Source: Streptomyces sp. TP-A0356 (GTDB lineage: Bacteria > Actinomycetota > Actinomycetes > Streptomycetales > Streptomycetaceae). Taken from it: a DNA stretch of 64,000 bases. Location of the stretch: assembly GCF_001417775.1 (NCBI RefSeq), contig NZ_BBZJ01000042.1:1-64000 (forward strand). Reading direction: 5' to 3'. The position numbers and the translations under genes are program-made. The first letter of the stretch is position 1. Every line of letters begins with the position of its first letter. Under the pieces are notes generated by a model. That model did no database searches, was not told the DNA's origin, and saw only the letters and a list, made by a program, of their open reading frames with translations. Positions 44,887 through 53,919 of this stretch are shown piece by piece.

Positions 44887-45164
44887 GTGTGTGGCCGGTC
44901 GAGCTCGGCCGCGAAGAAACTTGCCGCGGCCTTCAGGATCTCATTCACCCGCTTCAGCTCGGCGTTCTCCTTCTTCAACGCCTTGATCTGGGCGGATTCC
45001 TCCGTCGTCGTCCCCGGACGTTGCCCCGCGTCGATCTCATGCTGCTTCACCCAGTTCCGCAGCGTCTCACGGGAACCGATGCCGAGCTTGTCCGTGACCG
45101 CCTGCAGGGCCGCTGTCTCGTTCGGGTAGTCGTCGCGCACTTCGGCGACCATGCGCACCCGCAC
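44877..45164 (-). pseudogene. IS3 orfA, 5'-truncated
   Basis: Contains VRMVAEVRDDYPNETAALQA, VTDKLGIGSRETLRNWVKQH and the zipper AQIKALKKENAELKRVNEIL. The usual start of orfA (about ten residues before RMVAEV) is missing at the junction with the next element. It overlaps orfB, where a -1 frameshift would normally fuse the two. Confidence 0.65.
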
Positions 45165-45287
45165 GGAGCAATGCTCAGGACTTGTGGATCGGCCTTCGGG
45201 ACGGGACGCGAAGGGCGTACCTTCCCGAATGATCTACAAGTCACCGAGTAGGCCCGCGTTCGCAGCGCGGGTCGGGAAGGCACGCCC

Positions 45288-46538
45288 GTGCTCAGCGTAG
45301 TGAATGCCGACGGTTCCACCGAGTCCGGCTCCCTGATCGACGAGATCGTCCGTGAGGGCGCCCGGCGGATGCTCGCCGCCGCGCTGGAGGCCGAAGTCAA
45401 CCAGTACATAGCCGAGTTGGCCGACCAGACGGACGAGGCCGGGCGCCGCCTGGTGGTCCGCAACGGCCACCACCGGCCCCGCACCGTGACCACCGCCGCA
45501 GGTCCCGTCGAGGTCACGGCCCCGCGCGTGAACGACACGAGGGTGGACGCGGCCACCGGCGAGCGGATGCGATTCTCCTCGAAGATCCTGCCGCCGTGGT
45601 GCCGTAAGTCGCCCAAGGTCAGTGAGGTGCTGCCGCTGCTGTATCTGCACGGCCTGTCCTCGGGGGACTTCGTGCCCGCGCTGGAGCAGTTCCTCGGCTC
45701 GGCGGCCGGGCTGTCGCCGGCGACCGTGACCCGGCTGACGAAGCAGTGGCAGGACGACCACGCCGCCTTTCAGCAGCGCGACCTCGCCGAGTCCGACTAC
45801 GTGTACGTGTGGGCCGACGGGGTGCACCCCAAGGTCCGCCTCGGGCAGGCGCACTCCTGCGTCCTGGTGCTGATGGGCGTGCGCCTGGACGGCACCAAGG
45901 AACTGATCGCGCTGACAGAGGGGCTGCGTGAGTCGGCCGAGTCCTGGGCCGACCTGCTGCGCGACTGCCGCAGGCGTGGCATGCGCGATCCCGAGCTGGT
46001 CGTCGGCGACGGCGCAATGGGGCTGTGGAAGGCCCTGGCGGAGGTGTTCCCGGCTGCCCGCCACCAGCGGTGCTGGGTCCACAAGGCCCGGAATGTCACG
46101 AACGCCCTGCCGAAGTCCGCACAGCCGGGCGCGACGAAGGCGATGCAGGAGATCTACAACGCCGAGGACCGCGCGCACGCCGAGAAGGCGATCGAGGCGT
46201 TCGCGAAGACCTACGGCGCCAAGTGGCCCAAAGCCGTCGCGAAGATCACCCAGGACCGCGACGAGCTGCTGGCGTTCTACGACTTCCCGGCCGAGCACTG
46301 GATCCACCTGCGGACCACGAACCCGATCGAGTCGACCTTCTCCACCGTCAAGCTCCGCACCAAGGTCACCCGCGGGGCCGGCAGCCCGGCCGCAGCCCTC
46401 GCGATGGTGTTCAAGCTCGTCGAGTCCGCCCAGACACGCTGGCGCGCGATCACCGGCGCCCACCTCGTCGCCCTGGTCCGCACCGGCGCCCGGTTCGAGA
46501 ACGGCGTCCTGGTCGAGCGACAGGAGCAGGCCGCGTGA
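45288..46538 (+). CDS. IS256-family transposase
   Basis: Encodes 416 residues from a GTG start. Typical features are the N-terminal LIDEIVREGARRMLAAALEA and RNGHHRPRTVTTAAGPVEV, the first catalytic Asp in YVWADGVHPKVRL, the second in ELVVGDGAMGLWKALAEVFP, RHQRCWVHKARNV, and the Glu in RTTNPIESTFSTVKLRT. No disruption is visible, so it is probably active. Confidence 0.9.
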   Translation: MLSVVNADGSTESGSLIDEIVREGARRMLAAALEAEVNQYIAELADQTDEAGRRLVVRNGHHRPRTVTTAAGPVEVTAPRVNDTRVDAATGERMRFSSKILPPWCRKSPKVSEVLPLLYLHGLSSGDFVPALEQFLGSAAGLSPATVTRLTKQWQDDHAAFQQRDLAESDYVYVWADGVHPKVRLGQAHSCVLVLMGVRLDGTKELIALTEGLRESAESWADLLRDCRRRGMRDPELVVGDGAMGLWKALAEVFPAARHQRCWVHKARNVTNALPKSAQPGATKAMQEIYNAEDRAHAEKAIEAFAKTYGAKWPKAVAKITQDRDELLAFYDFPAEHWIHLRTTNPIESTFSTVKLRTKVTRGAGSPAAALAMVFKLVESAQTRWRAITGAHLVALVRTGARFENGVLVERQEQAA

Positions 46539-46888
46539 ACACGACGAAGGACTACGGAGACTGCCAGATCTATCTGCGAGGCGGCAATCGCGAGTCTGTG
46601 ACCGCGCTCGTCGCGGCAACTCTCGGAGCCCTCGCCGACGATCACTACACGATCCGTTCAGGTCGGATGATCTTCGAGATCCGGCCCAACCCGGACGACG
46701 GGCTGGCCGAAGACTTCATCGGATGGCCGTTCACGATCGAGGCGGAAGCCGACGACCCCGGCTCCCTCCTCGTCGAAGCAGTGTCACGCGTACTCAAAGC
46801 AGTCTGGAACCACGGCTTCGACGCCGTTGCCGCCTGCGACTTCGAGGACGAGCTCCCGGACCTCGGCGGGCTCCCGCGCTATCCCTGA
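46535..46888 (+). CDS. Passenger protein co-translated with IS256 transposase
   Basis: Encodes 117 residues from a GTG that overlaps the transposase stop (GTGA). The stop lies only 5 bp before the right terminal repeat, so the gene is part of the element. It is acidic and alpha/beta (CQIYLRGGNRESVTALVAA, FIGWPFTIEAEADDPGSLLV, AVWNHGFDAVAACDFEDELP). It resembles immunity-protein-like small proteins; no catalytic motif is seen. A role in controlling transposition is possible but unproven. Confidence 0.6.
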   Translation: MNTTKDYGDCQIYLRGGNRESVTALVAATLGALADDHYTIRSGRMIFEIRPNPDDGLAEDFIGWPFTIEAEADDPGSLLVEAVSRVLKAVWNHGFDAVAACDFEDELPDLGGLPRYP

Positions 46889-46968
46889 ACCCCGCCGAAT
46901 CCACAGGTCTTGACTATTCCTCCACCGCACGACGGCGGAGCTCAAGCGGGTAACGGGAGGGTCGTGCC

Positions 46969-47645
46969 ATGACTCAATCCTTACATGGAATCGAGCCTCC
47001 ACCTGACCCGGGGCGGTTCAACGACACCGTCATCACCACCCGGGGCGCCGATGTCCGGGTCGACGCCCTGGTGGCTGGCCTGCCGCGGCAGGCGTGGAAG
47101 CGCCTGTCCGCCGGCCCGGGCGCCCACGGACAGCGCCTCTACGACTGGGCCCGGGTTCCGATCCGGATCTGGTGGGAGAACGGCTTCGGCCACTGGGTTC
47201 TGGCCCGCCGCAGCCTCTTCGATCCCACCGAGATTGCCTACTACGTCTGCTACGGCCCGGTCGGCACCCGGCTGAAGGACCTGGCCCGGGTGGCCGGAGC
47301 CCGGTGGCAGGTGGAGGAATCCTTCCAGGCCGCGAAGAACGAGTGCGGCCTGGACCACTACCAGGTCCGCCGCTACGACGCCTGGTACCGACACATCACC
47401 CTGTCGATGGCCGCACTCGCCGCACTGACCGCCATCCGTGCCCAGGAGCTGTCAAAGGGGGCAGCGATCTTGGACAAACCCGCCTGATACCCCTGTCCGT
47501 CGCGGAGATCCGCCGTCTGATCGGACTGCTCCTCCGCCCACAACACCTCACCCCGACCCACCATCTGCACTGGTCATGGTGGAGACGGCTCAGCCAGACC
47601 CGCGCCCGGTTGAGTCACTACAAACGCCGAGGCCAAACCCCATAA
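46969..47645 (+). pseudogene. C-terminal part of IS701-family transposase
   Basis: Encodes LPRQAWKRLSAGPGAHGQRL, YDWARVPIRIWWENGFGHWV and ARVAGARWQVEESFQAAKNE with the catalytic Glu, then YRHITLSMAALAALTA, matching the last third of IS701 transposases. The tail (IPLSVAEIRRLIGLLL, HLHWSWWRRLSQTRARLSHY) follows in another frame after about 47480. The N-terminus and first catalytic Asp residues are missing. Confidence 0.7.
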
Positions 47646-47985
47646 CTGTGATTGCAGTACTAGGTGGGCAAGCGGATTGGGTCGCTCGGGCTGAAATATG
47701 AACATACGGGCCTCCGGCAGGTCTAGAAACATGCGGCTTCTTGAATATTTGCGGTTATCTAACGCGGGGTGTTGTGACTCGTCGGGTGGTCCACACACTC
47801 AGTTGACGGTCGGTGGCAGTCCGTTCCGGTCAAGGCCGGCAAGAGGTCAATCCTTCAACGTGTTGCAGTCGTGGGGGTGGCGGGAAGGAGGTGCATGGTC
47901 GGTGATGATCCTTCGCGATTGTCTATGATCGAAACCCTGCGCCAACTGACCAATTGGACGAGCGGGGCGGCCCGTGGGGGATGAT
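47646..47985. other. Promoter region of the 47986 regulator
   Basis: No gene is supported. The AT content rises around 47690-47760 and again near 47910-47935, where a promoter could lie; the palindrome CCAATTGG lies at 47950-47957, about 30 bp before the start. Confidence 0.4.
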
Positions 47986-48681
47986 ATGCCGATAGCCCAA
48001 GTGCTCACCAATGATGGTTCCTTGCCGTGCCAGAGCGATGAGGTCAGCTCCAGACGGCTGAGCGGTGCGACGCAGGTCAACGGAGCGACTGAGCGGATCC
48101 TTTCTGAGGCGCGGCTCGACGTCTGGTGTGCGGTCCGCTTCGAGCGCCTGGGAGCGGAGGGATTCAGCCTCTATTCGTATCTCTCGTCGCGCTGCTTGCG
48201 TCGGGGTGTGCGGATCCGTTTTCTTGCTTCCAAGGCCGCACTCGACGATGCGCATGTGGCGGCGTTCATGCGGCGCGTCAGTGCAGACGGAGCCACGGTA
48301 CGACTTGCCGACGAGCTGGACAGCCATGTCCTGGTGGCGGACAAGCGGACGGCTTTGATTGCTGATGAGCCGGGGGACCCCGAGAGGGCGGCCATCGAGA
48401 CGGAGGAGCCGGGGCTTGTATGCAACATGGCTGCTCTCTATCGCCTCGCGTGGCGGCAAGCTGTGGATTTTGACGTGTTCATAGGGGATCGCCTCGACCT
48501 CTCGCCGGAGGATCAGCAGCTGCTTTTGCTGATCACGGGTCCTGGGAAGGACACAACCAGGGCCCGGGAATTGGGTGTTTCGCTGCGCACTTTTCATCGC
48601 CGCGTCGCCGATCTCTATGAGCGGCTGGGTGTGACGAGCCGCGTGGAGGCCGCTCTCGTGGCACGAGATCTGGTCGTTTAA
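47986..48681 (+). CDS. LuxR-type HTH regulator with TrmB/PLD-like N-terminus
   Basis: Encodes 231 residues from the ATG at 47986 with GGGGGA upstream. Residues about 35-150 resemble the effector domain seen in TrmB-like and LuxR-type Streptomyces regulators (VRIRFLASKAALDDAHVAAF and the SHVLVADKRTALIAD strand pair). Residues about 165-230 are the HTH (DRLDLSPEDQQLLLLITGPG, RARELGVSLRTFHRRVADLY, ERLGVTSRVEAALVA). There is no receiver domain. It is convergent with the ABC exporter, which it may control. Confidence 0.7.
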   Translation: MPIAQVLTNDGSLPCQSDEVSSRRLSGATQVNGATERILSEARLDVWCAVRFERLGAEGFSLYSYLSSRCLRRGVRIRFLASKAALDDAHVAAFMRRVSADGATVRLADELDSHVLVADKRTALIADEPGDPERAAIETEEPGLVCNMAALYRLAWRQAVDFDVFIGDRLDLSPEDQQLLLLITGPGKDTTRARELGVSLRTFHRRVADLYERLGVTSRVEAALVARDLVV

Positions 48682-48698
48682 TCGTCCGATGGTGTGAC

Positions 48699-48734
48699 CT
48701 GTTTGGCCTGCTCTCCGGCGTGCAGGCCAAACAG
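48699..48734. terminator. Bidirectional terminator
   Basis: Perfect 13-bp arms CTGTTTGGCCTGC and GCAGGCCAAACAG flank a 10-nt loop between the convergent regulator and permease genes. Confidence 0.75.
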
Positions 48735-48751
48735 ATCGCGCTGACTCCCGT

Positions 48752-49585
48752 TCAGTATGCGGCCTTCGCAAGGCGCTTCGTCTCGCGATCCGACATCCGG
48801 CTGCCGGATTCACGTCGGGTCATCCGCTGCAGCAGGGCGGGCGCCGCGATGAATCCGACGATCGTCCATGTGACGAGTACGCCAATGATCGTTAGGTGCT
48901 GCCAGTCGCCGGCGAGTTCCTGAGCCTTGGCGTGGTCGGGCAGGAGCGCTGAACGTACGCCCTGTGCGATCCACCGCAGGGGGAACACCGAGGCGAGATG
49001 CTGTACCCACGTCGGCTGGTTCTTCAGCGGGGAGAACGCTCCGGAGACGAACATCAGCATCATGATGGGCATCATGTACAGGCCGAGCGCTTCCCTGGCG
49101 GGCGGCAGAAGCGCGCCTATGGCCGCACCGACCGGCACGACCGCTGCGATGCCGAGAGTGACGACCCAGATGAGGGTCAGCCACTGAGCGGGGGCGCTGG
49201 GCAGGCTGGCTCCCAGGATCAGGTTTCCGCCGGCGAGCAACAATGCGACCGCCATGGCGATGTTGGCCAGGACGAATACGGTTTTGGCCGTGAGGTAGGC
49301 GGCCATCGCGCCGGGAATGCCTCGCAGCCGCAGCAGGGTTCCGTCTTCGCGGTCGCCGAAGAGGAACTGCGGGACCGTCATGAGCCCGAACATGACGTTC
49401 GTGGCACCGACGCCGCCGGCGAGCATCAGATCGGTGGTTTCTGGTGTCCTTCCGTCGGAGCGCCAGGATGCAACGCCGAGGAATATGACGGGTGTTGCCA
49501 GGTAGGAGTAGAGGTCCTTGCGGTTGCGCAGTACCTGACGCAGTTCGAGGGCTCCTCGGGCGAGGCCGAGTCGGATGGGGCTCAC
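48752..49585 (-). CDS. ABC-2-type transporter permease
   Basis: Encodes 277 residues with about six membrane segments, typical of ABC-2 exporters: VLRNRKDLYSYLATPVIFLG near the N-terminus, FGDREDGTLLRLRGIPGAMA, and the FVSGAFSPLKNQPTWVQHLA and VFPLRWIAQGVRSALLP signature. It overlaps the ATPase gene by 4 bp. Drug or antimicrobial export is the usual role of this class. Confidence 0.85.
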   Translation of the reverse strand: MSPIRLGLARGALELRQVLRNRKDLYSYLATPVIFLGVASWRSDGRTPETTDLMLAGGVGATNVMFGLMTVPQFLFGDREDGTLLRLRGIPGAMAAYLTAKTVFVLANIAMAVALLLAGGNLILGASLPSAPAQWLTLIWVVTLGIAAVVPVGAAIGALLPPAREALGLYMMPIMMLMFVSGAFSPLKNQPTWVQHLASVFPLRWIAQGVRSALLPDHAKAQELAGDWQHLTIIGVLVTWTIVGFIAAPALLQRMTRRESGSRMSDRETKRLAKAAY

Positions 49586-50529
49586 GACGCCTCCTTGGCG
49601 TTGTTGGAGGCGACCTCGGTGGCGACCATGTCGAGGTAGGTGTCTTCCAGAGTGGGGCGGCGTATTTCCAGATCGGGGACCGGGCCGTCGTGCTGCTGGT
49701 GCAGCTCCCAGGCAGTCTGGGAAGGGTCTGCTGTCATCACGCGTTGTGGAGTGCCGGCGGGATCGGTCCAGCGGACTTCGGACCGGGCCCGGGCGGCGGC
49801 GGCGAGTTCGCGCAGACTGCCGCAGGCGGCGAGGCGGCCGCGCTGGAGAATGCCGATCCGGTCGGCGAGCTGCTGGGCTTCTGCCATGTCGTGGGTAGTC
49901 AGGACGATGGTCATGCCGCGTTCGTCCCGCAGTGTGCGCAGCAGGGTGTGGAAGTCGCGGCGGGCTTCGGGATCGAAGCCGGTGGTCGGTTCGTCAAGGA
50001 ACAGCAGCTCCGGGCGGCCAATGACGCCAAGTGCCACATCGAGCCTGCGTCGCTGGCCGCCTGACAGCTTCGCCATCTGCTGGTCGGCCTGCTCGGTGAG
50101 GCCGACGGTGTCGAGCAGTTCCGCCGCATCGAAGGGGTTGGGGTAGTACCGGGCGAGGTGGTGCAGCAGTTCGGCAACGCGCCATCGGCCGTGGTCGCGG
50201 CTGCTTTGCAGCACGATGCCGATGCGGGCCCGCCATGCGGCGTCGCCGGTCTCGGGGTCCTGACCGAGGACGCTCACCTGCCCGGCCGACCGCCGACGGT
50301 AACCCTCGAGGATCTCGATGGTGGTGCTCTTGCCTGCACCGTTGGGGCCCAGGAGTCCGAAGAGTTCACCGCGGCGGATGTGGAGGTCGACACCGTCGAG
50401 AACGTCGCGCTGTCCGTAGCGCATGCGCAGGCCGGTGGTCTGAATGACGGTGTCTTGCAGGTCTCCGTGGGTCGGTGATGCTGCCGGCGCTTCGCGCTGC
50501 CGGCTCTTTTGGGATACCGGGTGTGGCAC
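49582..50529 (-). CDS. ABC transporter ATP-binding protein (drug-export type)
   Basis: Encodes 315 residues from a GTG with AGGGGGAC upstream. Walker A GPNGAGKST, signature LSGGQRRRLDVALG, Walker B LLFLDEPTTGFD and the C-terminal domain ending RRPTLEDTYLDMV are all of the DrrA/CcmA drug-exporter class. With the downstream permease it makes a complete exporter. A palindrome in the divergent promoter (50643-50661) suggests control by the winged-helix regulator at 51179. Confidence 0.88.
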   Translation of the reverse strand: MPHPVSQKSRQREAPAASPTHGDLQDTVIQTTGLRMRYGQRDVLDGVDLHIRRGELFGLLGPNGAGKSTTIEILEGYRRRSAGQVSVLGQDPETGDAAWRARIGIVLQSSRDHGRWRVAELLHHLARYYPNPFDAAELLDTVGLTEQADQQMAKLSGGQRRRLDVALGVIGRPELLFLDEPTTGFDPEARRDFHTLLRTLRDERGMTIVLTTHDMAEAQQLADRIGILQRGRLAACGSLRELAAAARARSEVRWTDPAGTPQRVMTADPSQTAWELHQQHDGPVPDLEIRRPTLEDTYLDMVATEVASNNAKEAS

Positions 50530-50642
50530 GTTTCTGTCCCCCTGATGTGGCCTGCCGGGTCTGGTTGCGGGCGTGTTGGTCGTGGGATGGGCAGGGTGTC
50601 GCACGCTGACAGGGCCAGGGGACACCGTCTGCCTGCCCCCTA

Positions 50643-50661
50643 CGCTAGTACTTGCCTAGCG
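50643..50661. promoter_or_regulatory. Inverted repeat CGCTAG-7nt-CTAGCG in divergent promoter
   Basis: The sequence CGCTAGTACTTGCCTAGCG has 6-bp arms. It lies between the divergent ABC ATPase gene and the membrane-protein/regulator pair and is a good candidate operator for the latter. Confidence 0.6.
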
Positions 50662-50714
50662 AGAAAGTAAATGCCAGGATTCCAGTAGTACCCCGCTCGC
50701 GGCTGGAGAAGACC

Positions 50715-51182
50715 ATGGATGACATCCCGCGCCCGACCGCCGCCCAGGCCCGTGCCGCGCTGGGAGCTGCTGAAGCAGCCAGAGCGGCCGCCGCGCGGCC
50801 GGCACGCTCACTGCCCGCCTGGTATCCCGCCACGAGTGGCCTTCTGTTCACGGTCGGCCTCGGGCTTCTCGGTCTTCAGTGGGCCCTGCCCCACGTCTCG
50901 TGGAAGTTGGCGTCGGCGCTGGAACTGGCAGCTGCTTTGCTGGTGGGCACACACTGCCTGCTCGCGCAGCGCTTCGAGAGGCGCCCTGGCATCATTCAGG
51001 TCTCCCCGCGCTCGGTGAGTCCTCAAGTGCTGATCGGCGCCTACGCAGCTGTCCTGGTAGCTGCCGCGATAGCGGCCCTGCTCTGGCATCTGGGCGCGTT
51101 CGTGATCGCAGCCGGTCTCGGCGGCGGTCTGGTGAACTGGCTCGTTCTGCGACGTGAGCGCAGAACGGGGGCCTCTTCATGA
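50715..51182 (+). CDS. Small membrane protein next to winged-helix regulator
   Basis: Encodes 155 residues from an ATG with GGAGAA upstream. An N-terminal helix rich in Ala and Arg precedes two pairs of hydrophobic segments (about 40-85 and 105-145). It overlaps the regulator gene by 4 bp. This pairing of a small membrane protein with a winged-helix repressor and a divergent ABC exporter is a known Streptomyces arrangement; function unknown. Confidence 0.7.
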   Translation: MDDIPRPTAAQARAALGAAEAARAAAARPARSLPAWYPATSGLLFTVGLGLLGLQWALPHVSWKLASALELAAALLVGTHCLLAQRFERRPGIIQVSPRSVSPQVLIGAYAAVLVAAAIAALLWHLGAFVIAAGLGGGLVNWLVLRRERRTGASS

Positions 51183-51514
51183 GCAGCGACGCCTCGCCCC
51201 CTGCCCTGGACCCGCTGATCCAGCATCCGACCCGGCTGGCCATCATGGCCTTCCTCTCCGGCTGCGCCGAGGCAGAGTTCAGCGCGGTCCGCGATGGCTG
51301 CCAGGTCTCCGATTCGGCTCTCAGCAAGGTCATTTCTGCCCTGGAGTCGGCCTCCTACGTCACTGTCCGGAAGGGTTATGTGGGCAAACGTCCGCGCACC
51401 TGGCTCAGCCTGAGCGATGAGGGCCGTACCGCTCTCGCCGGACATCTCGCTGCCCTGCAGCGCATCGCCGCCGATGCCGCTGCACTCGGTTCGACGTTGG
51501 GCACCTCCAGTTAA
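51179..51514 (+). CDS. Winged-helix transcriptional regulator (HTH_34/MarR-like)
   Basis: Encodes 111 residues: ALDPLIQHPTRLAIMAFLSG, VRDGCQVSDSALSKVISALE, then GKRPRTWLSLSDEGRTALAG, the small YjjM/transcriptional-repressor winged-helix type. The start overlaps the membrane-protein gene (ATGA). It probably represses this operon and the divergent ABC exporter. Confidence 0.8.
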   Translation: MSSDASPPALDPLIQHPTRLAIMAFLSGCAEAEFSAVRDGCQVSDSALSKVISALESASYVTVRKGYVGKRPRTWLSLSDEGRTALAGHLAALQRIAADAAALGSTLGTSS

Positions 51515-51560
51515 CCAAGCTGCTTGCGGGTCCTGATGTCGGAGTACGGGGTGTTTTCAG

Positions 51561-52560
51561 GTGTACGCCGACGACGAGCGCCGCGAGCGCGCGCTGAAGG
51601 CGATCGACCTGATCGGCCTGGACGGCTTCGAGTCCACCTACCCCAAGGAGCTGTCCGGCGGCATGCGCCAGCGCGTGGGCTTCGCCCGCGGCATCGGCGT
51701 GGAACCGGACGCGCTGCTGATGGACGAGCCCTTCTCCGCCCTGGACGTGCTCACCGCCGAGAACCTGCGCAACGAACTGGTCGGCCTGTGGGAGGGGCAC
51801 GAGGCCCCGGTGAAGTCGATCCTGATCGTCACCCACAACATCGAGGAAGCGGTACTGCTGGCCGACCGCATCCTGGTGCTGTCCTCCAACCCCGGGCGGA
51901 TCCAGGCCGAGCTCAGATCTCCCCCGGCCTCGCGATCGCAACAGCCCTCGTTTCGAGTCCATCGTCGACACCGTCTACGACATCCTCACCGGCCGTGAGG
52001 AAGCCGCAGCGGCAGCCGTGGAGGCTGCTCCCGCAGCAGCCGCCGCGCGTCCCATGCCGGCGCCGACCAACACGCCGCTGCCGGACGTCAGCGTCGGCGG
52101 ACTCGCCGGTCTGCTCGAAATCCTCGTCGCCCGCGGCGGACAGGACGGCCTGGCAGAGATCGCCGACGAGCTGAGCTTCGAGATCGACGACCTGCTGCCC
52201 CTGGTCGACGCCGCCGTGCTCCTCCAGCTGGCCCGCATCGACGGTGCCGACATCGCCATCACCGACGCCGGGCGGGAGTTCGCCGCCGCCGACATCCTCA
52301 CGAGCAAGCAGCTCTTCGCCCGCCACGCGGCCAAGCACGCCCCGCTGGTCCGCGCGATCGTCCAGGCCCTGGCCGCGACCGACGGCAACACGCTGCGCGA
52401 GGGCTTCTTCCTCGACCTGCTCCGCCGCGGCTTCTCCGCCGAAGAGGCCCGCAGCCAGCTTCAGACCGCCATCGACTGGGGCCGCTACGCCGAGCTGTAC
52501 GACTACGACCGCGACGACGCCAGGCTCACTCTCGAACCCGGCGCTCAGAAGTACCTGTAG
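51561..52560 (+). pseudogene. Broken NitT/TauT-type ABC ATPase with AAA-associated C-terminus
   Basis: The sequence starts in mid-protein (ERALKAIDLIGLDGFESTYP, signature ELSGGMRQRVGFARGI, Walker B ALLMDEPFSALD, H-loop VTHNIEEAV). The Walker A half is missing. After IQAEL (near 51915) the protein continues in another frame (FESIVDTVYDILTGREEAA) into the C-terminal domain (LAGLLEILVARGGQDGLAEI to the stop at 52560). The domain from ATG 52018 could be translated alone but is not likely functional. Confidence 0.75.
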
Positions 52561-52571
52561 CCGCGGGTGGG

Positions 52572-53021
52572 TCAGTTCCGCTCGCGCTCGGCAGCGTCGG
52601 CCAGTAGGTGGGCGATGCCTGCGGGCAGGTCGAGGTTGTGTTCCAGCCAGGCGGCGTCGTGCCCGTGGGTGGCGAAGATCCACGCGGAGTAGAGATGGTT
52701 CAGGCTGGGTGCGTCGGGTGTGAGCAGGAGTGGGCGGATGGCGTCCATGGGGAAGCCGTCCAGGGCGCCGCTGGTGAACCACGACTCGTCGACCGTCTCG
52801 GTCAGCTGCCGTTTGGCCTCTCGCTGGGCCCGGTGGTGGCTGTGCACGACGGCCGCGACCACGACGAAGGCTGCGGTGGCGGCTCCGACGAGGGCGCCGG
52901 CGACGATCGGGCGGTCGGCGCGCGGGGCGGTGGCCAGCGCGGTCATCTCCAACGCGGTCAGCAGCAGGACACCCAGTACGGCGGTGCCCTCGCCGGTGTA
53001 CGGGTGGGGCAGGGGCCTCAT
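52572..53021 (-). CDS. Small membrane protein, end of Mg operon
   Basis: Encodes 149 residues from an ATG with AGGAGGGAG upstream. Two membrane segments (about 14-33 and 40-62) are followed by a soluble helical domain (LTETVDESWFTSGALDGFPM, LYSAWIFATHGHDAAWLEHN). It is the last gene of the same-strand series that begins at the NRAMP transporter. No family is recognised. Confidence 0.65.
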   Translation of the reverse strand: MRPLPHPYTGEGTAVLGVLLLTALEMTALATAPRADRPIVAGALVGAATAAFVVVAAVVHSHHRAQREAKRQLTETVDESWFTSGALDGFPMDAIRPLLLTPDAPSLNHLYSAWIFATHGHDAAWLEHNLDLPAGIAHLLADAAERERN

Positions 53022-53129
53022 CGCCGTCTCCCTCCTACTTCCGTCTTCCATCGTGGTCTGTGCGCGGTCCGGGTGTCGTTGGGCCGACTGTCCTCTTACG
53101 GGATTCGTACGGGGCCTCGCGGTGTGTGG

Positions 53130-53867
53130 TCAGGCCAGCACGCGGGGCCGGTCGTGTTCGGTTTCCTCGTCCTCCAGGTGCCAGTGCAGGTCGCGCACCC
53201 CTGGTTCCAGGGAGAGGCGGGCGATGACCTGTTCCAGGGCGGGGGCGACCTGGCCGGGAATGGTGACGGTGGCGCGCAGGCTGGTGGCCTGGTCGTCGTC
53301 CTCGCGGCGGGCCCGCAGCCCGGTCGGGGCCAGCGCGCCGGCGGTGAGGGCCTGCAGCAGCTGGGCCCTCACGTGGGTCTCGGCCTGGCGCTCGCACACC
53401 ACGTGCACGGTTGCCCGCGCGGTGGCGTCGGGGTCGGTTCCGCCGGCCGGGGCGCGGTCCAGCAGTCGTCCGGCGGGCCGCAGGACCAGGTGCACGGCGA
53501 GGACCGTGAGGGTGCCGAGTGCGGCCAGTGCGAGGCGGCCGGAGGCGGCCAGGACACCGGCGGCGGCCGAGCACCACAGGGTGGCGGCGGTGTTCAGGCC
53601 CCGTACCCCGGCGCCGTCGCGGAGAATCACGCCGCCGCCCAGGAATCCGATGCCCGACACGACGTAGGAGGCGACCCGGGTGGGGCTGCCGGGGTCGCCG
53701 ACGGCGACGCTGTAGAGCACGAACAGGGTGGCGCCGGTGGCGACCAGGGCGTTGGTGCGCAAGCCCGCCATCCGGGCCCGCCACTGGCGCTCGACGCCGA
53801 TGAGCGCCCCGCAGGCTACCCCGGTGGCGAGCCGGATCAGGAAGTCGGTCGTGGTCAGGGCGTGCAT
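53130..53867 (-). CDS. mgtC: MgtC/SapB-family membrane protein
   Basis: Encodes 245 residues from an ATG with GGAGG upstream. The N-terminal domain has the MgtC signature ACGALIGVERQWRARMAGLR, TNALVATGATLFVLYS and GIGFLGGGVILRDGAGVRGL, with NTAATLWCSAAAGVLAASG, spanning about five membrane helices to residue 130. The C-terminal domain (about 145-240) is ACT-like. MgtC proteins help bacteria at low Mg2+ by modulating F1Fo ATPase and phosphate uptake. Its position downstream of an M-box-linked transporter supports an Mg2+-related role. Confidence 0.85.
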   Translation of the reverse strand: MHALTTTDFLIRLATGVACGALIGVERQWRARMAGLRTNALVATGATLFVLYSVAVGDPGSPTRVASYVVSGIGFLGGGVILRDGAGVRGLNTAATLWCSAAAGVLAASGRLALAALGTLTVLAVHLVLRPAGRLLDRAPAGGTDPDATARATVHVVCERQAETHVRAQLLQALTAGALAPTGLRARREDDDQATSLRATVTIPGQVAPALEQVIARLSLEPGVRDLHWHLEDEETEHDRPRVLA

Positions 53868-53919
53868 GGCGCACCTCCTTGCAAGGGCCTGTCGGCATGC
53901 GACGGCGCGTGGCGGGTGG

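Larger units (their letters stand above)
43926..45175 (-). mobile_element. IS3-family element truncated at its right end
   Basis: The left end TGAACCGCCCCGGGTTCGGT is present at 43926. orfB and orfA follow on the minus strand. The right end, including the first codons of orfA, is missing where the IS256-type element begins at 45176. Confidence 0.7.
45176..46912 (+). mobile_element. IS256-family element carrying a passenger gene
   Basis: Imperfect terminal inverted repeats CAGGACTTGTGGATCGGC (45176) and, inverted, CAAGACCTGTGGATTCGGC (46894-46912). Inside are a complete transposase and, overlapping it by 4 bp, a 117-codon gene. No 8-9 bp target duplication is seen. Confidence 0.65.

Noticed and set aside
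44200-45129. Plus-strand frame of 309 codons within the IS3 element
   Set aside because: Shadow of the IS3 orfB/orfA pair, whose conserved transposase motifs lie on the minus strand.
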